Origin: Gemmatimonas sp.
GTDB lineage: Bacteria > Gemmatimonadota > Gemmatimonadetes > Gemmatimonadales > Gemmatimonadaceae
Reading direction: 5' to 3'
Length of the DNA stretch: 64,000 bases
Assembly (NCBI GenBank): GCA_011390935.1
Contig: JAABRL010000023.1
Coordinates: 1 to 64,000 of the forward strand
The notes below the pieces were generated by a model that was not told the origin of the DNA, ran no database searches, and worked only from the letters and a program-made list of their open reading frames with translations. The position numbers and the translations under genes are program-made. This document shows positions 52,733 to 62,100 of this stretch, piece after piece (within the stretch, counting starts at the first letter, position 1; each line of letters opens with the position of its first letter).

Positions 52733-52770
52733 ACACGGGGGCGTGATCACCAGTGATCACGCCCCCGTGT
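52733..52770. terminator. perfect 18-bp hairpin, bidirectional terminator
   Basis: ACACGGGGGCGTGATCAC at 52733-52750 is followed by a CA loop and its exact complement at 52753-52770. It lies between the convergent cupredoxin-like and S9 peptidase genes. Confidence 0.8.
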
Positions 52771-52792
52771 GCATGCCGCACGCGAACGAGTG

Positions 52793-55429
52793 CTACGGTA
52801 CGACGGTCGGCGTCTCGCCGCCCAGCGTGGCGTCCTTCACATGCACATCGAACCACGCGAGCCACCGGGCCCACAGGTCGAGGTCGCTCTGATACGTCGC
52901 CACACTGTGATCCTCGTACGGATACATGTACAGCGCGGCGTTCTTGCCGAGTCCCTGCAGCGCCTGGTAGAGACGCGTGGAGCTCATGGGCGCCGTGCCC
53001 ACGTTCTGGTCTTCCGTCGCATGATAGAGCAGCAACGCCCCCGCCAGCTTGTCGGCACGCAGGAACGGCGACATGTCGAGGTACGTGGCCTGCGCCTGGA
53101 AAAAGTTGCGACGCTCACTCTGGAAGCCGAACGGCGTGAGCGTGCGGTTGTACATGCCGTCACCGGCAATGCCCGCCTTGAAGTACGGCACGAGCGTCAT
53201 CGCGTTCACCGTGCTGAACGCGCCGTAGCTGTGGCCACCGATGCCCATGCGATGCCGATCCACGAAGCCGGAGTCGACCATCGCGTCCACGACGGCATCG
53301 AGGTTTTCCTTGAGGTCACGCGTGTAGTTGTCGTTCATGCGCCCCGCGTCCCCGAAAATGGGGATGTCGGGTTGAATGAACGCGTAGCCACCCGCCACCC
53401 ATAGTGAGGTGGCCGTGGCCGGACGTGCGGCCGGCACCACCGGGAACTTCTCGATATTGGTGGCGAAGCGTGAGCGCTCGTAATCATCGAGCGACGCATA
53501 CTCGCGCGGATAGAACCAGATGATGCCGGGGAGCCGCGTGCCGGGGCGCCAGTCGCGCGGCATGGTGATTTCGGTCCAGAAGCGATAGCCGTCGCGCGGC
53601 CGCACGACCTGGAAACGCTTGGTGACCGCACCGGTGACCTCTGGCGCCACGTCTACGTTGCTGGTGAGCTTCTTCACCTCACCGCTGGCAACCGAGCGCA
53701 ACCAGGCATCGGGAATCGTGGTGCGCGATTCCCGCGTGAAGATGTACTGCGAGTAGTCATCGTCGAGCGCGGCGACGAACTCGTCGTAGCCACCGTTCGC
53801 GCTTTCGAACACGCGGGCGCGCGTGCCGTTGGTGATGTCGAGCTTATCCACCCAGGGACGCGGCGCCTGCTCGTGCCAGCGAGCGCCTGGTGTGCGCGTG
53901 CCACTCACGTACACCGACTTGCCATCGCTGCCCACCACCACACGCGTGTCGCCCAACGCCCCGCGCGACGTGGCGAGGCGACCGTTGTCCGTGGTATCGG
54001 CCGAGCGGGCGGCCGCGCCACCACCACCACCGAAGCCGCCACCGCCACCAAGGGCGAGCGAGACCCCGCGCGGGAGACGATAGCGCTGCGTCGCGTCGGT
54101 CGTGCGCACGGCGATCACGACGCCGCTGTCATTCACGAACATCGTGCGGCCGTCGCGGCTGTAGGCGAGGCCCGTGAACTGCGTGCCACCGGTGAAGAGC
54201 GTAGCGGTGTCGTTGGCACCGTACGGTGCCCGCCAGTGCACGTAGCGCACACCGGTGGTACCACGCCCGCCGTTACTGCCGTTGGTGACCATGTTCTGCA
54301 GGTACACGAGCCCCGCGCCCACCGGGTTCCACTGCACATTGCGACGACTCGTGTCGGTCGCGGCGGCGGCGCCACTGCCAGCTGCCGGCCCAGCCGTGCG
54401 CGGATTCGATTCGCGCAGCGGCGTCGTGGCCAGCGTCACCAGTGTGCGCCCAGACAGGTCCCACACTTCCTGCACGGTGCCAAAGCTCGAGACGGGCACG
54501 AGATACGAGTACGGCGTGGTGACGCGGGTGATGCGCACCTGCTGCGCATCGGGCGACACGTCCACCGACCGGAACAGCTGCGGTGTGCCGATGCGACGCT
54601 CGGACCGCGAGCGCACATCGAGCAGCGCGAGCTGGCCGATGGTGTAGTACTCGAGTATGGCCTTGTCGTGCGGGCCTTCGAGCAGACTGAAGTGCACGGG
54701 TTGTGGCACCGCGCGCTCGCCCGTGATGCGCACCTGCGGCCCGTTTTCGATGCCGTTGTCGCCACGCACGGGCACCGCGCCGCGCGCCGACGGCACGAGC
54801 ACGGCCAGCAGCTGCCGTCCATCGGCGGTCCATGTGAGCGACGTCACCATCGTGGCGAGCAGCGGGGTGCGGCTCACCTGCGTCGCACGGCCGCTGGCAA
54901 TATCGGACACGTACGCGTGCGACGCGTTCGCGAAGTTCGCGATGTAGGCCACGTGCGTGCCGGCCGGCGACCAGGTGGGCGCCGACAGAGACTGGGCCCC
55001 ACGCGGCGCCTCGAGCGTGCGCGTGGTGCCGGTGCGCGGATCGATCAGGGTGAAGCCGCGAATAGTGCTCGTCGTGAGCGAACGCGCCCGATTGGCCGCC
55101 GTGTCGACCTGCACGCCACCAATCCAGAGGTGCGGCTTGCCGTAGTCCTTGATGTCGCCACGGTCGGGACCCGTGGTGCGCAAGAACCAGCGCTGATCAG
55201 GGCTCGGGTTCTCAAACGAAATGTCCACGCGCGGCGCCATGATGATGCGCTCGACGGTGGCGGGGGGCCGCACGAACGTCTCCTGGCGCAGCACGCTTTG
55301 CGGATCCCAGCCGGCGGTGCCGTTCTGCTGGGCGGCCGCCGCGCCAGCGGCCACGAGTGAGAGGCCAAGGGCCGCGCCGAAGGGGCGCCACGAACAACGA
55401 ACAGGAACGACGGGGGACACCACGTGCAT
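52793..55429 (-). CDS. secreted S9 family prolyl oligopeptidase-like peptidase
   Basis: An 878-residue exported serine peptidase. The signal peptide is MHVVSPVVPVRCSWRPFGAA onward to the cut near AAAAQ. Residues ~50-600 form a WD40/DPP-like propeller. The alpha/beta-hydrolase domain has the nucleophile GIGGHSYGAFSTV (~residue 731), an aspartate in LLLYHATEDQNVGTAP and a histidine in YPYEDHSV. It would cleave short peptides after proline or alanine. ATG 55429 with GGAG upstream is preferred to ATG 55483. It is closely related to acylaminoacyl- or gluten-cleaving S9 enzymes. Confidence 0.92.
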   Translation of the reverse strand: MHVVSPVVPVRCSWRPFGAALGLSLVAAGAAAAQQNGTAGWDPQSVLRQETFVRPPATVERIIMAPRVDISFENPSPDQRWFLRTTGPDRGDIKDYGKPHLWIGGVQVDTAANRARSLTTSTIRGFTLIDPRTGTTRTLEAPRGAQSLSAPTWSPAGTHVAYIANFANASHAYVSDIASGRATQVSRTPLLATMVTSLTWTADGRQLLAVLVPSARGAVPVRGDNGIENGPQVRITGERAVPQPVHFSLLEGPHDKAILEYYTIGQLALLDVRSRSERRIGTPQLFRSVDVSPDAQQVRITRVTTPYSYLVPVSSFGTVQEVWDLSGRTLVTLATTPLRESNPRTAGPAAGSGAAAATDTSRRNVQWNPVGAGLVYLQNMVTNGSNGGRGTTGVRYVHWRAPYGANDTATLFTGGTQFTGLAYSRDGRTMFVNDSGVVIAVRTTDATQRYRLPRGVSLALGGGGGFGGGGGAAARSADTTDNGRLATSRGALGDTRVVVGSDGKSVYVSGTRTPGARWHEQAPRPWVDKLDITNGTRARVFESANGGYDEFVAALDDDYSQYIFTRESRTTIPDAWLRSVASGEVKKLTSNVDVAPEVTGAVTKRFQVVRPRDGYRFWTEITMPRDWRPGTRLPGIIWFYPREYASLDDYERSRFATNIEKFPVVPAARPATATSLWVAGGYAFIQPDIPIFGDAGRMNDNYTRDLKENLDAVVDAMVDSGFVDRHRMGIGGHSYGAFSTVNAMTLVPYFKAGIAGDGMYNRTLTPFGFQSERRNFFQAQATYLDMSPFLRADKLAGALLLYHATEDQNVGTAPMSSTRLYQALQGLGKNAALYMYPYEDHSVATYQSDLDLWARWLAWFDVHVKDATLGGETPTVVP

Positions 55430-55574
55430 CCAGTACTCCGGGAAGAAACGGCGGGAGGGCGACAGGCCGATCACTGTGAACATACGCGCGGGTCACATGG
55501 ATGCTGAACGCTCCCGAACGTGATCCCCATCACAGAACGCGCCGGCAAGTGGACCCGACGTCACTGATTTGGGT

Positions 55575-55580
55575 TATCCT
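55575..55580 (+). promoter_or_regulatory. candidate -10 TATCCT upstream of FHA gene
   Basis: TATCCT sits in the only AT-rich patch of this gap, about 58 bases before ATG 55638. There is no convincing -35. Confidence 0.35.
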
Positions 55581-55637
55581 ATTACAAAAGTCGACGCCTC
55601 CGGCGCGCCTGCCTCGCTCACTCACCCGTCGTTCTGC

Positions 55638-56453
55638 ATGTCCTTCGGCAACTCCCTCGTCATCGCGCTGGGTGTGACCGTCGTCGCGCTGTTGATTGCC
55701 ACCCTCATCTGGTGGCTCAACCGCACGCCGGCGGGCTATCGCCACGCCTCCGACGAAGAGTTGCCGCTGTATTCGGTGAGCCTCAACCGCTCGTCCGCAC
55801 CTGCCCCTCGGACTACGCCGGTCTCCGCGCCGGCCATGTCTTCAGGATCGGGAACCGCCATGGCGGCGAAGCCCGTACGCATCCCACCGGCGCCCGCTCC
55901 GGTTTCGTCAGTGGCGTCCGCGCCTGTCACCACTCGGCCTGCCCCCTCGCGCCCCGAAGCCGTGCCGATTCCCGAGTCGACGGCGCGCCCCGAGACGGCG
56001 CCGGCGACGCCCGGAGCCGCTTCCCTCGCCGCGCCTCGCGCCATTACGGCGAACGGCGTCCCCGGCACCGAAATCGAAGGGCATCTGCTCCGCTTCAGCG
56101 TCCCGCAGGAAGGCACCCTGCAGTTCCTCCCCGGGCGCCTCGAGATCACCAGTGGCGCCGATTCCGGACGCGAGATCCGCTTCGTGCGCGTCCCCGGACC
56201 AGACGGCACCACGGTCACGTTCGGGCGCAGCGAAGGGCCCGCCTACCGGCATATTCAGCTGCGCGAAGCGACCGTGAGCCGGCAGCACGCCAGGCTCCGC
56301 CTCGACCAGGCGCAGTGGCATCTCACGAACCTGTCCGCCACCAACCCCGTGGTGCACAACGGACGTCACCTGGAAGACGGCGAAGAGCAACCGCTCAGCG
56401 ATGGTGACCGGATCGAGATGGGCGAAGTAGTTTTCGGGTTCCGCAGCAGATGA
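55638..56453 (+). CDS. membrane-anchored FHA-domain protein
   Basis: A 271-residue protein. An N-terminal transmembrane helix (residues ~6-28, SLVIALGVTVVALLIATLIWWL) is followed by a Pro/Ala-rich linker (~residues 45-140) and a C-terminal FHA domain: VTFGRSEGPAYRHIQL, ATVSRQHARLRL, LTNLSATNPVVHNGRHL and LSDGDRIEMGEVVFGF. The FHA is probably cytoplasmic and binds phosphothreonine of a nearby kinase. The receptor-like kinase gene starts 40 bases downstream, beyond a small hairpin. ATG 55638 is chosen because the helix starts there. Confidence 0.9.
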   Translation: MSFGNSLVIALGVTVVALLIATLIWWLNRTPAGYRHASDEELPLYSVSLNRSSAPAPRTTPVSAPAMSSGSGTAMAAKPVRIPPAPAPVSSVASAPVTTRPAPSRPEAVPIPESTARPETAPATPGAASLAAPRAITANGVPGTEIEGHLLRFSVPQEGTLQFLPGRLEITSGADSGREIRFVRVPGPDGTTVTFGRSEGPAYRHIQLREATVSRQHARLRLDQAQWHLTNLSATNPVVHNGRHLEDGEEQPLSDGDRIEMGEVVFGFRSR

Positions 56454-56457
56454 ACGG

Positions 56458-56479
56458 GGCGCCGGTTTGCGCCGGCGCC
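56458..56479 (+). terminator. hairpin between FHA and kinase genes
   Basis: GGCGCCGG and CCGGCGCC pair around TTTGCG just after the FHA stop. It may attenuate read-through into the kinase gene or simply terminate. Confidence 0.4.
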
Positions 56480-56493
56480 GAGGGTCGATTCGG

Positions 56494-59181
56494 ATGACGG
56501 ACGCGTGGGACGAGAGCGAGGTCGCCGACCTCGAAGACGAATACGAGCTGCTCGGCGAGCTCGGCCGCGGTGCCAGCGCGGTCGTCTACCGCGCCCGCGA
56601 TCGCGCGCTCGGTCGCCTGGTGGCCATCAAGGTCGTGCGGCCCCACTCGATCGCGTCCGCCGACGATGCGTTGCTGCGTCTGGCGCGCGAGGCCCGGACC
56701 GTCGCGCGCCTGCAGCACCCGAACATCGTCACCGTACACGCCGTCAAGCGACTGCCCACGGGCGGCCTGGCTCTTGTCATGCAGCTCGTACCGGGGCGCA
56801 CGCTCAAGCAGGCCATCGTGCAGCACGGTCCCTTCGCGCCGGAGCAGGCGGAAGCCGTCATGCGCGATGTGGCCTCCGCGCTCGCCTACGCGCACGGGCA
56901 CGGCGTGGTGCACCGCGACGTGAAGCCCGAAAACATCTTCCTCGACGCCGAGACCGGGCGGGCCATGCTGAGCGACTTCGGCATTGCGCACAGCGCCGAC
57001 CACGAGTCCCGGCTCACCATGACGGGCGCCGCAATCGGGACACCCGCCTACATGGCCCCCGAGCAGATCGATGGCGCGCGGGCTGACGCGCGCTCCGACC
57101 TGTACAGTCTGGGCCTCGTGACGTGGGAAATGCTCACCGGGCAGCGTCCGTGGGATGGCGAGTCGCTGTTCAACGTGATCACCAAGCAGAAGACGGCCGA
57201 GCTGCCGGCCATCGATGCCTTGCGTCCCGGCGTCGTGCCGCCGCGATTGCAGTACATCGTGGAGCGCATGCTGCAAAAGAAGGCGGCGGCGCGCTGGGCG
57301 GGTGCGGACGCGCTGCTGGCCAAGCTCGATCAGTGGGTCGTGCCCAGCGACTGGCCGCAGTGGGAAGCCGCGCACCGACGTCGTCGTGAGGCCGCACGGG
57401 TGGCACGCGCCGAGTCACGCGCGAAGGAGGTCGCCCCGTCGCCGTCCGATGTGGCGACGATCCGGTTTCGGCGCCCGGTGGCGCCGACGACGAGTTCGGC
57501 CACGCCGGGTGGGTCGATGGCGGGAGCGGACGCCGGCACCGAGGCCCCCGACGCCCGCGTGCAGCTCATTGAGCGGGGCGCGACGCCGGCGGTCGCCGTG
57601 CCCGAGATCGATGAGCAGGATGACGCCCCGTCGTGGGCGAGCGCGGCTGCCGCGCCGGCGCGGGGCGGGCGTCTCCGGTGGTATGCCGCGGCGTTCGTCT
57701 TGCTCGGCGGGAGCGGGTTGGCGTTCGCTGCTTCGACGGGTCGTCTTGCGGGCGGCTTGTGGTTCGGCAACGAACGAGCGGCGGTCGTCGCAGGCACCGC
57801 TGACCGGTCCTCTCCGGCGATGGATACCCAGATCGGCACGCTCGTCGAGGCGTCGCTGGCCGATGACTCGATCGTCGCCCTCGGTGGAGACATCGGGGAC
57901 AGCAGCGGGCCGGTGTCCGGTGTCGTCGACAATCGCAGCGTCGTCACCTCGGTCGGTGGCACCGGGACCGATGGCGCCGACGCGCTGAGCCGAGCTCGCG
58001 GGGATCGCGAAACGGCCACGTCCGTGCCGGTGGTCTCCAGCGACAGTCCAGTGGTCCGGCCACGTCGGCGCGCGGTTGCAGCGGTCCCTGACAGCGTCGC
58101 GGCGGCGCCGTCCATTCGCGCCACGGACGATCCGGCCGTCGTGTCGGCCGGCGGTCGCCACAGCTGTGCGGTGACCGGCGGTCGTGCTTTTTGTTGGGGG
58201 GCGAACGATCGCGGGCAGCTTGGCGACGGCGAACTGGAAACACGCGATGCGCCCACGGCGGTCGTGGGTGACATCGAGTTCGTGCAGGTGGCCGCCGGAC
58301 TGGCGCACAGCTGTGGCGTGACACGCGACGGGGAGGCCTATTGCTGGGGCGCTGACGATCGCGGGCAGCTCGGCGATGCCACCACGACCTCGCGCAGCGC
58401 GCCCGTGCGGGTCGCCGGCAGCTACAGCTTCCGCCTCGTCCGCACCGGCAACAATCACACGTGTGGACTCACCACGGGCGGTGAGGTGGCCTGCTGGGGC
58501 GCAAATGATCGCGGCCAGCTCGGGGACGGCAGCACGTCGCTCCGGTCATCACCGGTACGCGTTGCCGTCGATCGGCGCTTCGTATCGGTTTCGGCGGGGT
58601 GGAACCACAGCTGTGCGATTGCGTCCGATGGCACGATCTGGTGCTGGGGCGCAAACAGCGATGGGCAGCTGGGTACGGGATCGCGCGCGGATGCTCGGGT
58701 GCCGCAGCCCGTGGAGTCGACGCCGCGCTTCACCTCGGTCGCCGCGGGTGGCAACCACAGCTGCGCGGTGAGCGAGGGTGGGGACGCGTGGTGCTGGGGG
58801 CGCAACAGCTATGGCCAACTTGGCACGGGCAGCACGACGGCGGCGACCGTGCCGACGCGTGTCGCCACGACGGCGCGCTTTGCCTCGGTGAGCGTGGGCG
58901 GCGTGCACAGCTGTGCGCGTACCGCCGGCGGTCAGGCGTGGTGCTGGGGGCGCAACATCTATGGACAGCTTGGCGACGGGACGATGACCGATCGTGATGC
59001 GCCGGTGCGCGTGAGCGGCGGACTGAGCTTCGCAGCGGTCAGCGCCACGGGTGCGCACAGCTGCGGCACGAGCACCAGTGGAGAGGTGGCGTGCTGGGGC
59101 TTCAACGTGCAGGGACAGCTCGGCGACGGCACGCGCAATCATCTGGCGCGTCCCACGCGTGTGACCGTTCCGGGACGCTGA
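56494..59181 (+). CDS. receptor-like Ser/Thr kinase with C-terminal RCC1 propeller
   Basis: An 895-residue protein. The kinase domain (residues ~20-285) has GRGASAVVYRARD, VAIKVV, VVHRDVKPENIF (~residue 140), LSDFGIAH and TPAYMAPEQ. A Pro/Ala-rich juxtamembrane region follows, then a transmembrane helix (~residues 394-415, WYAAAFVLLGGSGLAFAAS). From residue ~550 there are seven RCC1 repeats, each exactly 50 residues apart (first interval 49), each with a HSC...CWG pair of cysteines; these make one closed seven-blade propeller, probably outside the membrane with disulfides. The ATG at 56494 gives the native kinase N-terminus. A giant Ig-like lipoprotein gene starts 2 bases after its stop. Confidence 0.92.
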   Translation: MTDAWDESEVADLEDEYELLGELGRGASAVVYRARDRALGRLVAIKVVRPHSIASADDALLRLAREARTVARLQHPNIVTVHAVKRLPTGGLALVMQLVPGRTLKQAIVQHGPFAPEQAEAVMRDVASALAYAHGHGVVHRDVKPENIFLDAETGRAMLSDFGIAHSADHESRLTMTGAAIGTPAYMAPEQIDGARADARSDLYSLGLVTWEMLTGQRPWDGESLFNVITKQKTAELPAIDALRPGVVPPRLQYIVERMLQKKAAARWAGADALLAKLDQWVVPSDWPQWEAAHRRRREAARVARAESRAKEVAPSPSDVATIRFRRPVAPTTSSATPGGSMAGADAGTEAPDARVQLIERGATPAVAVPEIDEQDDAPSWASAAAAPARGGRLRWYAAAFVLLGGSGLAFAASTGRLAGGLWFGNERAAVVAGTADRSSPAMDTQIGTLVEASLADDSIVALGGDIGDSSGPVSGVVDNRSVVTSVGGTGTDGADALSRARGDRETATSVPVVSSDSPVVRPRRRAVAAVPDSVAAAPSIRATDDPAVVSAGGRHSCAVTGGRAFCWGANDRGQLGDGELETRDAPTAVVGDIEFVQVAAGLAHSCGVTRDGEAYCWGADDRGQLGDATTTSRSAPVRVAGSYSFRLVRTGNNHTCGLTTGGEVACWGANDRGQLGDGSTSLRSSPVRVAVDRRFVSVSAGWNHSCAIASDGTIWCWGANSDGQLGTGSRADARVPQPVESTPRFTSVAAGGNHSCAVSEGGDAWCWGRNSYGQLGTGSTTAATVPTRVATTARFASVSVGGVHSCARTAGGQAWCWGRNIYGQLGDGTMTDRDAPVRVSGGLSFAAVSATGAHSCGTSTSGEVACWGFNVQGQLGDGTRNHLARPTRVTVPGR
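58159..59178 (+). repeat. seven 150-base RCC1-coding repeats
   Basis: The HSC/HTC codons begin at 58159, 58306, 58456, 58606, 58756, 58906 and 59056: one 147-base interval, then five of exactly 150. The repeats encode GxxxCWGxNxxGQLGxG blades and diverge in DNA sequence, so selection rather than recent duplication keeps the period. Confidence 0.9.
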
Positions 59182-59183
59182 GC

Positions 59184-62100
59184 ATGCGTAGCTGGCGGCG
59201 CGACCGGCGACCACCGGTAGAGCAGGCCGTCGGTGTGACTGCCGCCCGCGAACGAGCTCGGCGTCGCCTGCGGTTGCTGATCGGCGCAGCCGTCGCATCG
59301 GTGGCGGCCGCGTGCGCTGGCCTCTCCGACTTCACAGGGCCCACGCCCGTCGAGTCCGACATCGCCTCGATCGACTTGTCGACGCGTGAGGTCACGATCG
59401 GCGCCGGCAGCACCGTCACGCTGCAGTTCTCCGCGCGCGACGCTGACGGACGGGCTGTCACGGATCGTGTGGTGCGGTGGTCGAGCAGCGACACCATGGT
59501 GGTGCGCGTGAATGAGAGCGGCGTGCTCACCGCCGTCGATGCAGGACGTGCGCAGGTCGCAGTGTCCATGGGAGGTCGCAGCGCGACGGCGCAGGTGACC
59601 GTGGTGCCGCGTCCCGTGACCTCACTCGACGTGCTGCCGGCCAATCCGGCGCTGCGCGTCGGCGAGGTCCTCCAGTTCACCGTCGTGGCGCGCGATGAGC
59701 TCGGTCTGCCGCTGGCCGGACGCGTGGTGGCGTGGTCCAGCAGCAACAGCGCGATTGCGACGGTCGACGCCACCGGCTTCGTGAGTGCGCTCTCCCCCGG
59801 AGTCGTGACGATCACGGCCACCAGCGAAGGACGATCGACGGCGGTGGGCGTGGTGATCTCTCCGGTGCCCGTGGCGCGTGTGGATGTGTCGCCCGCGTCG
59901 GAGCGCATCGTGGTGGGACAGACCACGCAGCTCACCGGCGTGGCACGCGATGCGAACGGTGTTCCGCTCGATCGTCCCCTCAACTGGAGTACAAGTGCCG
60001 CCGCGGTCGCCACCGTGTCGGCCGACGGCCTGGTGATCGCGATCGCGCCGGGCCGAGCGACGATTACGGCCGAGCACGAGGGCACGACGGGCACCGCAGT
60101 TGTGGATGTCGACTCGCGTCCCATCGGGGCGGTCATCGTATCGCCGGCGCAAGCGACGCTTTCGGAGGGCGAGCAGCTCACCCTGAGCGTGCAGGTGACG
60201 GACGGATCGGGGAACCTGCTCACCGGGCGCCCGCTCACGTTCTCCAGCGGCAATCCGTCGAGCGCCACCGTGGATGCCAACGGCGCGGTGCGCGCGATCG
60301 CCGCGGGCAGCGCGACCATCACGGTGCGCAGTGAGGGGCAGGAGGGGACGATGCGGGTCACGGTGCTGCCAACGCCGGTGGCGTCGGTGCGCATCGAGCC
60401 CGCCAACGACACGCTGGCGGTCGGTGATTCCGTGGCCCTGCGGGCGATTCCGCTGGATGCGTCGGGCGCGCCATTGCCGGCGTCCAGTCGCACGACCTGG
60501 ACGAGCGGAGCCCCCACGGTCGTGTCGATCTCGTCGAACGGCGTGGTGCGCGCGTTGTCACCGGGCACCGGACTCGTCTTCGCGGTGGTGGATGGGCGCC
60601 TGGCGACCGCGCGCGTGCACGTGGCCGCGTCGTCGGTGGGCAGCGTGACGCTCACGCCGGCGGTGGGGAGCATCGTCGTGGATGCCACGATCGATCTGGT
60701 GGCCACGGTGCGATCGGCGACGGGTGAGATCATCACCGGACGTATCGTGCAGTTCAGCAGCAGCGCGCCCAACGTGGCGGTGGTGTCGAGCAGCGGGCGC
60801 GTGCGTGCATTGTCGCTCGGCTCGACGCGCATCGATGCGACGGTAGACGGCGTCACGGCGTCGGCGAACATTTCGGTTGTGCCAGCGCCCGTGGCGACGG
60901 TGCGTGTGACGATCGCCTCGGCATCGATCGCGGTGGGGAGTACGACGACGGCCACGGTGCTGACGCTCGATGCGGCGGGGAACGTGCTGCCTGGGCGTGC
61001 CGTCGTGTGGTCGAGTTCGAACGTCGACGTCGCGACGGTGTCGGCGACGGGCGAAGTGCGGGCGGTGGGGATCGGCACGGCCACCATTACGGTGACCAGT
61101 GAAGGGGTGAGCGGTTCGGCCACCATCACGGTATCACCGATTCCGGTTGGTACGGTGCGTGTCACGTTGCCGGATTCCTCGCTGACCGTGGGGCAGACGG
61201 TGACGGGCACGGCCGAAGTGCGTTCGGCGGGCGGGGCGGTGCTGCCGGGACGCGTGGTCACGTGGAGCAGTTCGGATACGCTGGTGGCGCGCGTGAGTGC
61301 CACGGGCGTGGTGACGGGCCGAGGTGTGGGTTCGGCGACGATCACTGCCACCAGTGAAGGCGTGAGTGGATCCGTGGCGATCTCGGTGGCGCCGGCGCCG
61401 GTGGCGAGCATTGCGTTGAGTGCGCCGGATTCGTCGCTCATTCGCTTCGACACGATACAGGTGACCGCTGTACTGCGCGATGCGGCGAACAATGTGCTCA
61501 CGGGTCGGACGATTGCGTGGAGCAGTTCGAACACATCGGTGGCGACCGTGTCGAGCACGGGACGGGTGATCGCGAGCGGGATCGGCAGCGCGACGATCAC
61601 GGCCACGAGTGAGGGCGTGAGCCGCACGTTGGCGCTCACGGTGGCGCCGGCGCCGGTGGCGACGATCGCGGTGACGTTGGGGTCGTCGAGTGTGCAAGCG
61701 GGCAACACCACGCAAGCGACCGCGGAGCTGCGTGATGCGCGCGGCAACGTGCTGACGGGCCGCACTGTCGTGTGGGCCAGCAATGACGCGTCCGTCGCCA
61801 CGGTGAACAGCACCACCGGTCTGGTCAGCGCCGTGGCCGCAGGCTCGACATCGATCACTGCCACCAGTGAAGGCATCACCGGCGGTGCGACGGTGACCGT
61901 GACGGCGGCGCCACCGGCGCCGGTGGCGAGCATCACGCTGAGCACGCCGGATTCGTCGCTGATCCAGTTCGACACGGTGCAGGTGACGGCCGTACTGCGC
62001 GATGCTGACGAAAATGAACTCACTGGTCGCTCGATCGCGTGGAGTTCGTCGAATACGGCGATCGCAACCGTGTCGAGCACCGGTGAAGTCGCCGCCGTCG

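Noticed and set aside
53873-55360. 495-codon open frame on the plus strand opposite the S9 peptidase
   Set aside because: Arg/His/Gly-rich, with no family pattern and low-complexity composition. The minus strand encodes a complete S9 peptidase with its catalytic triad.
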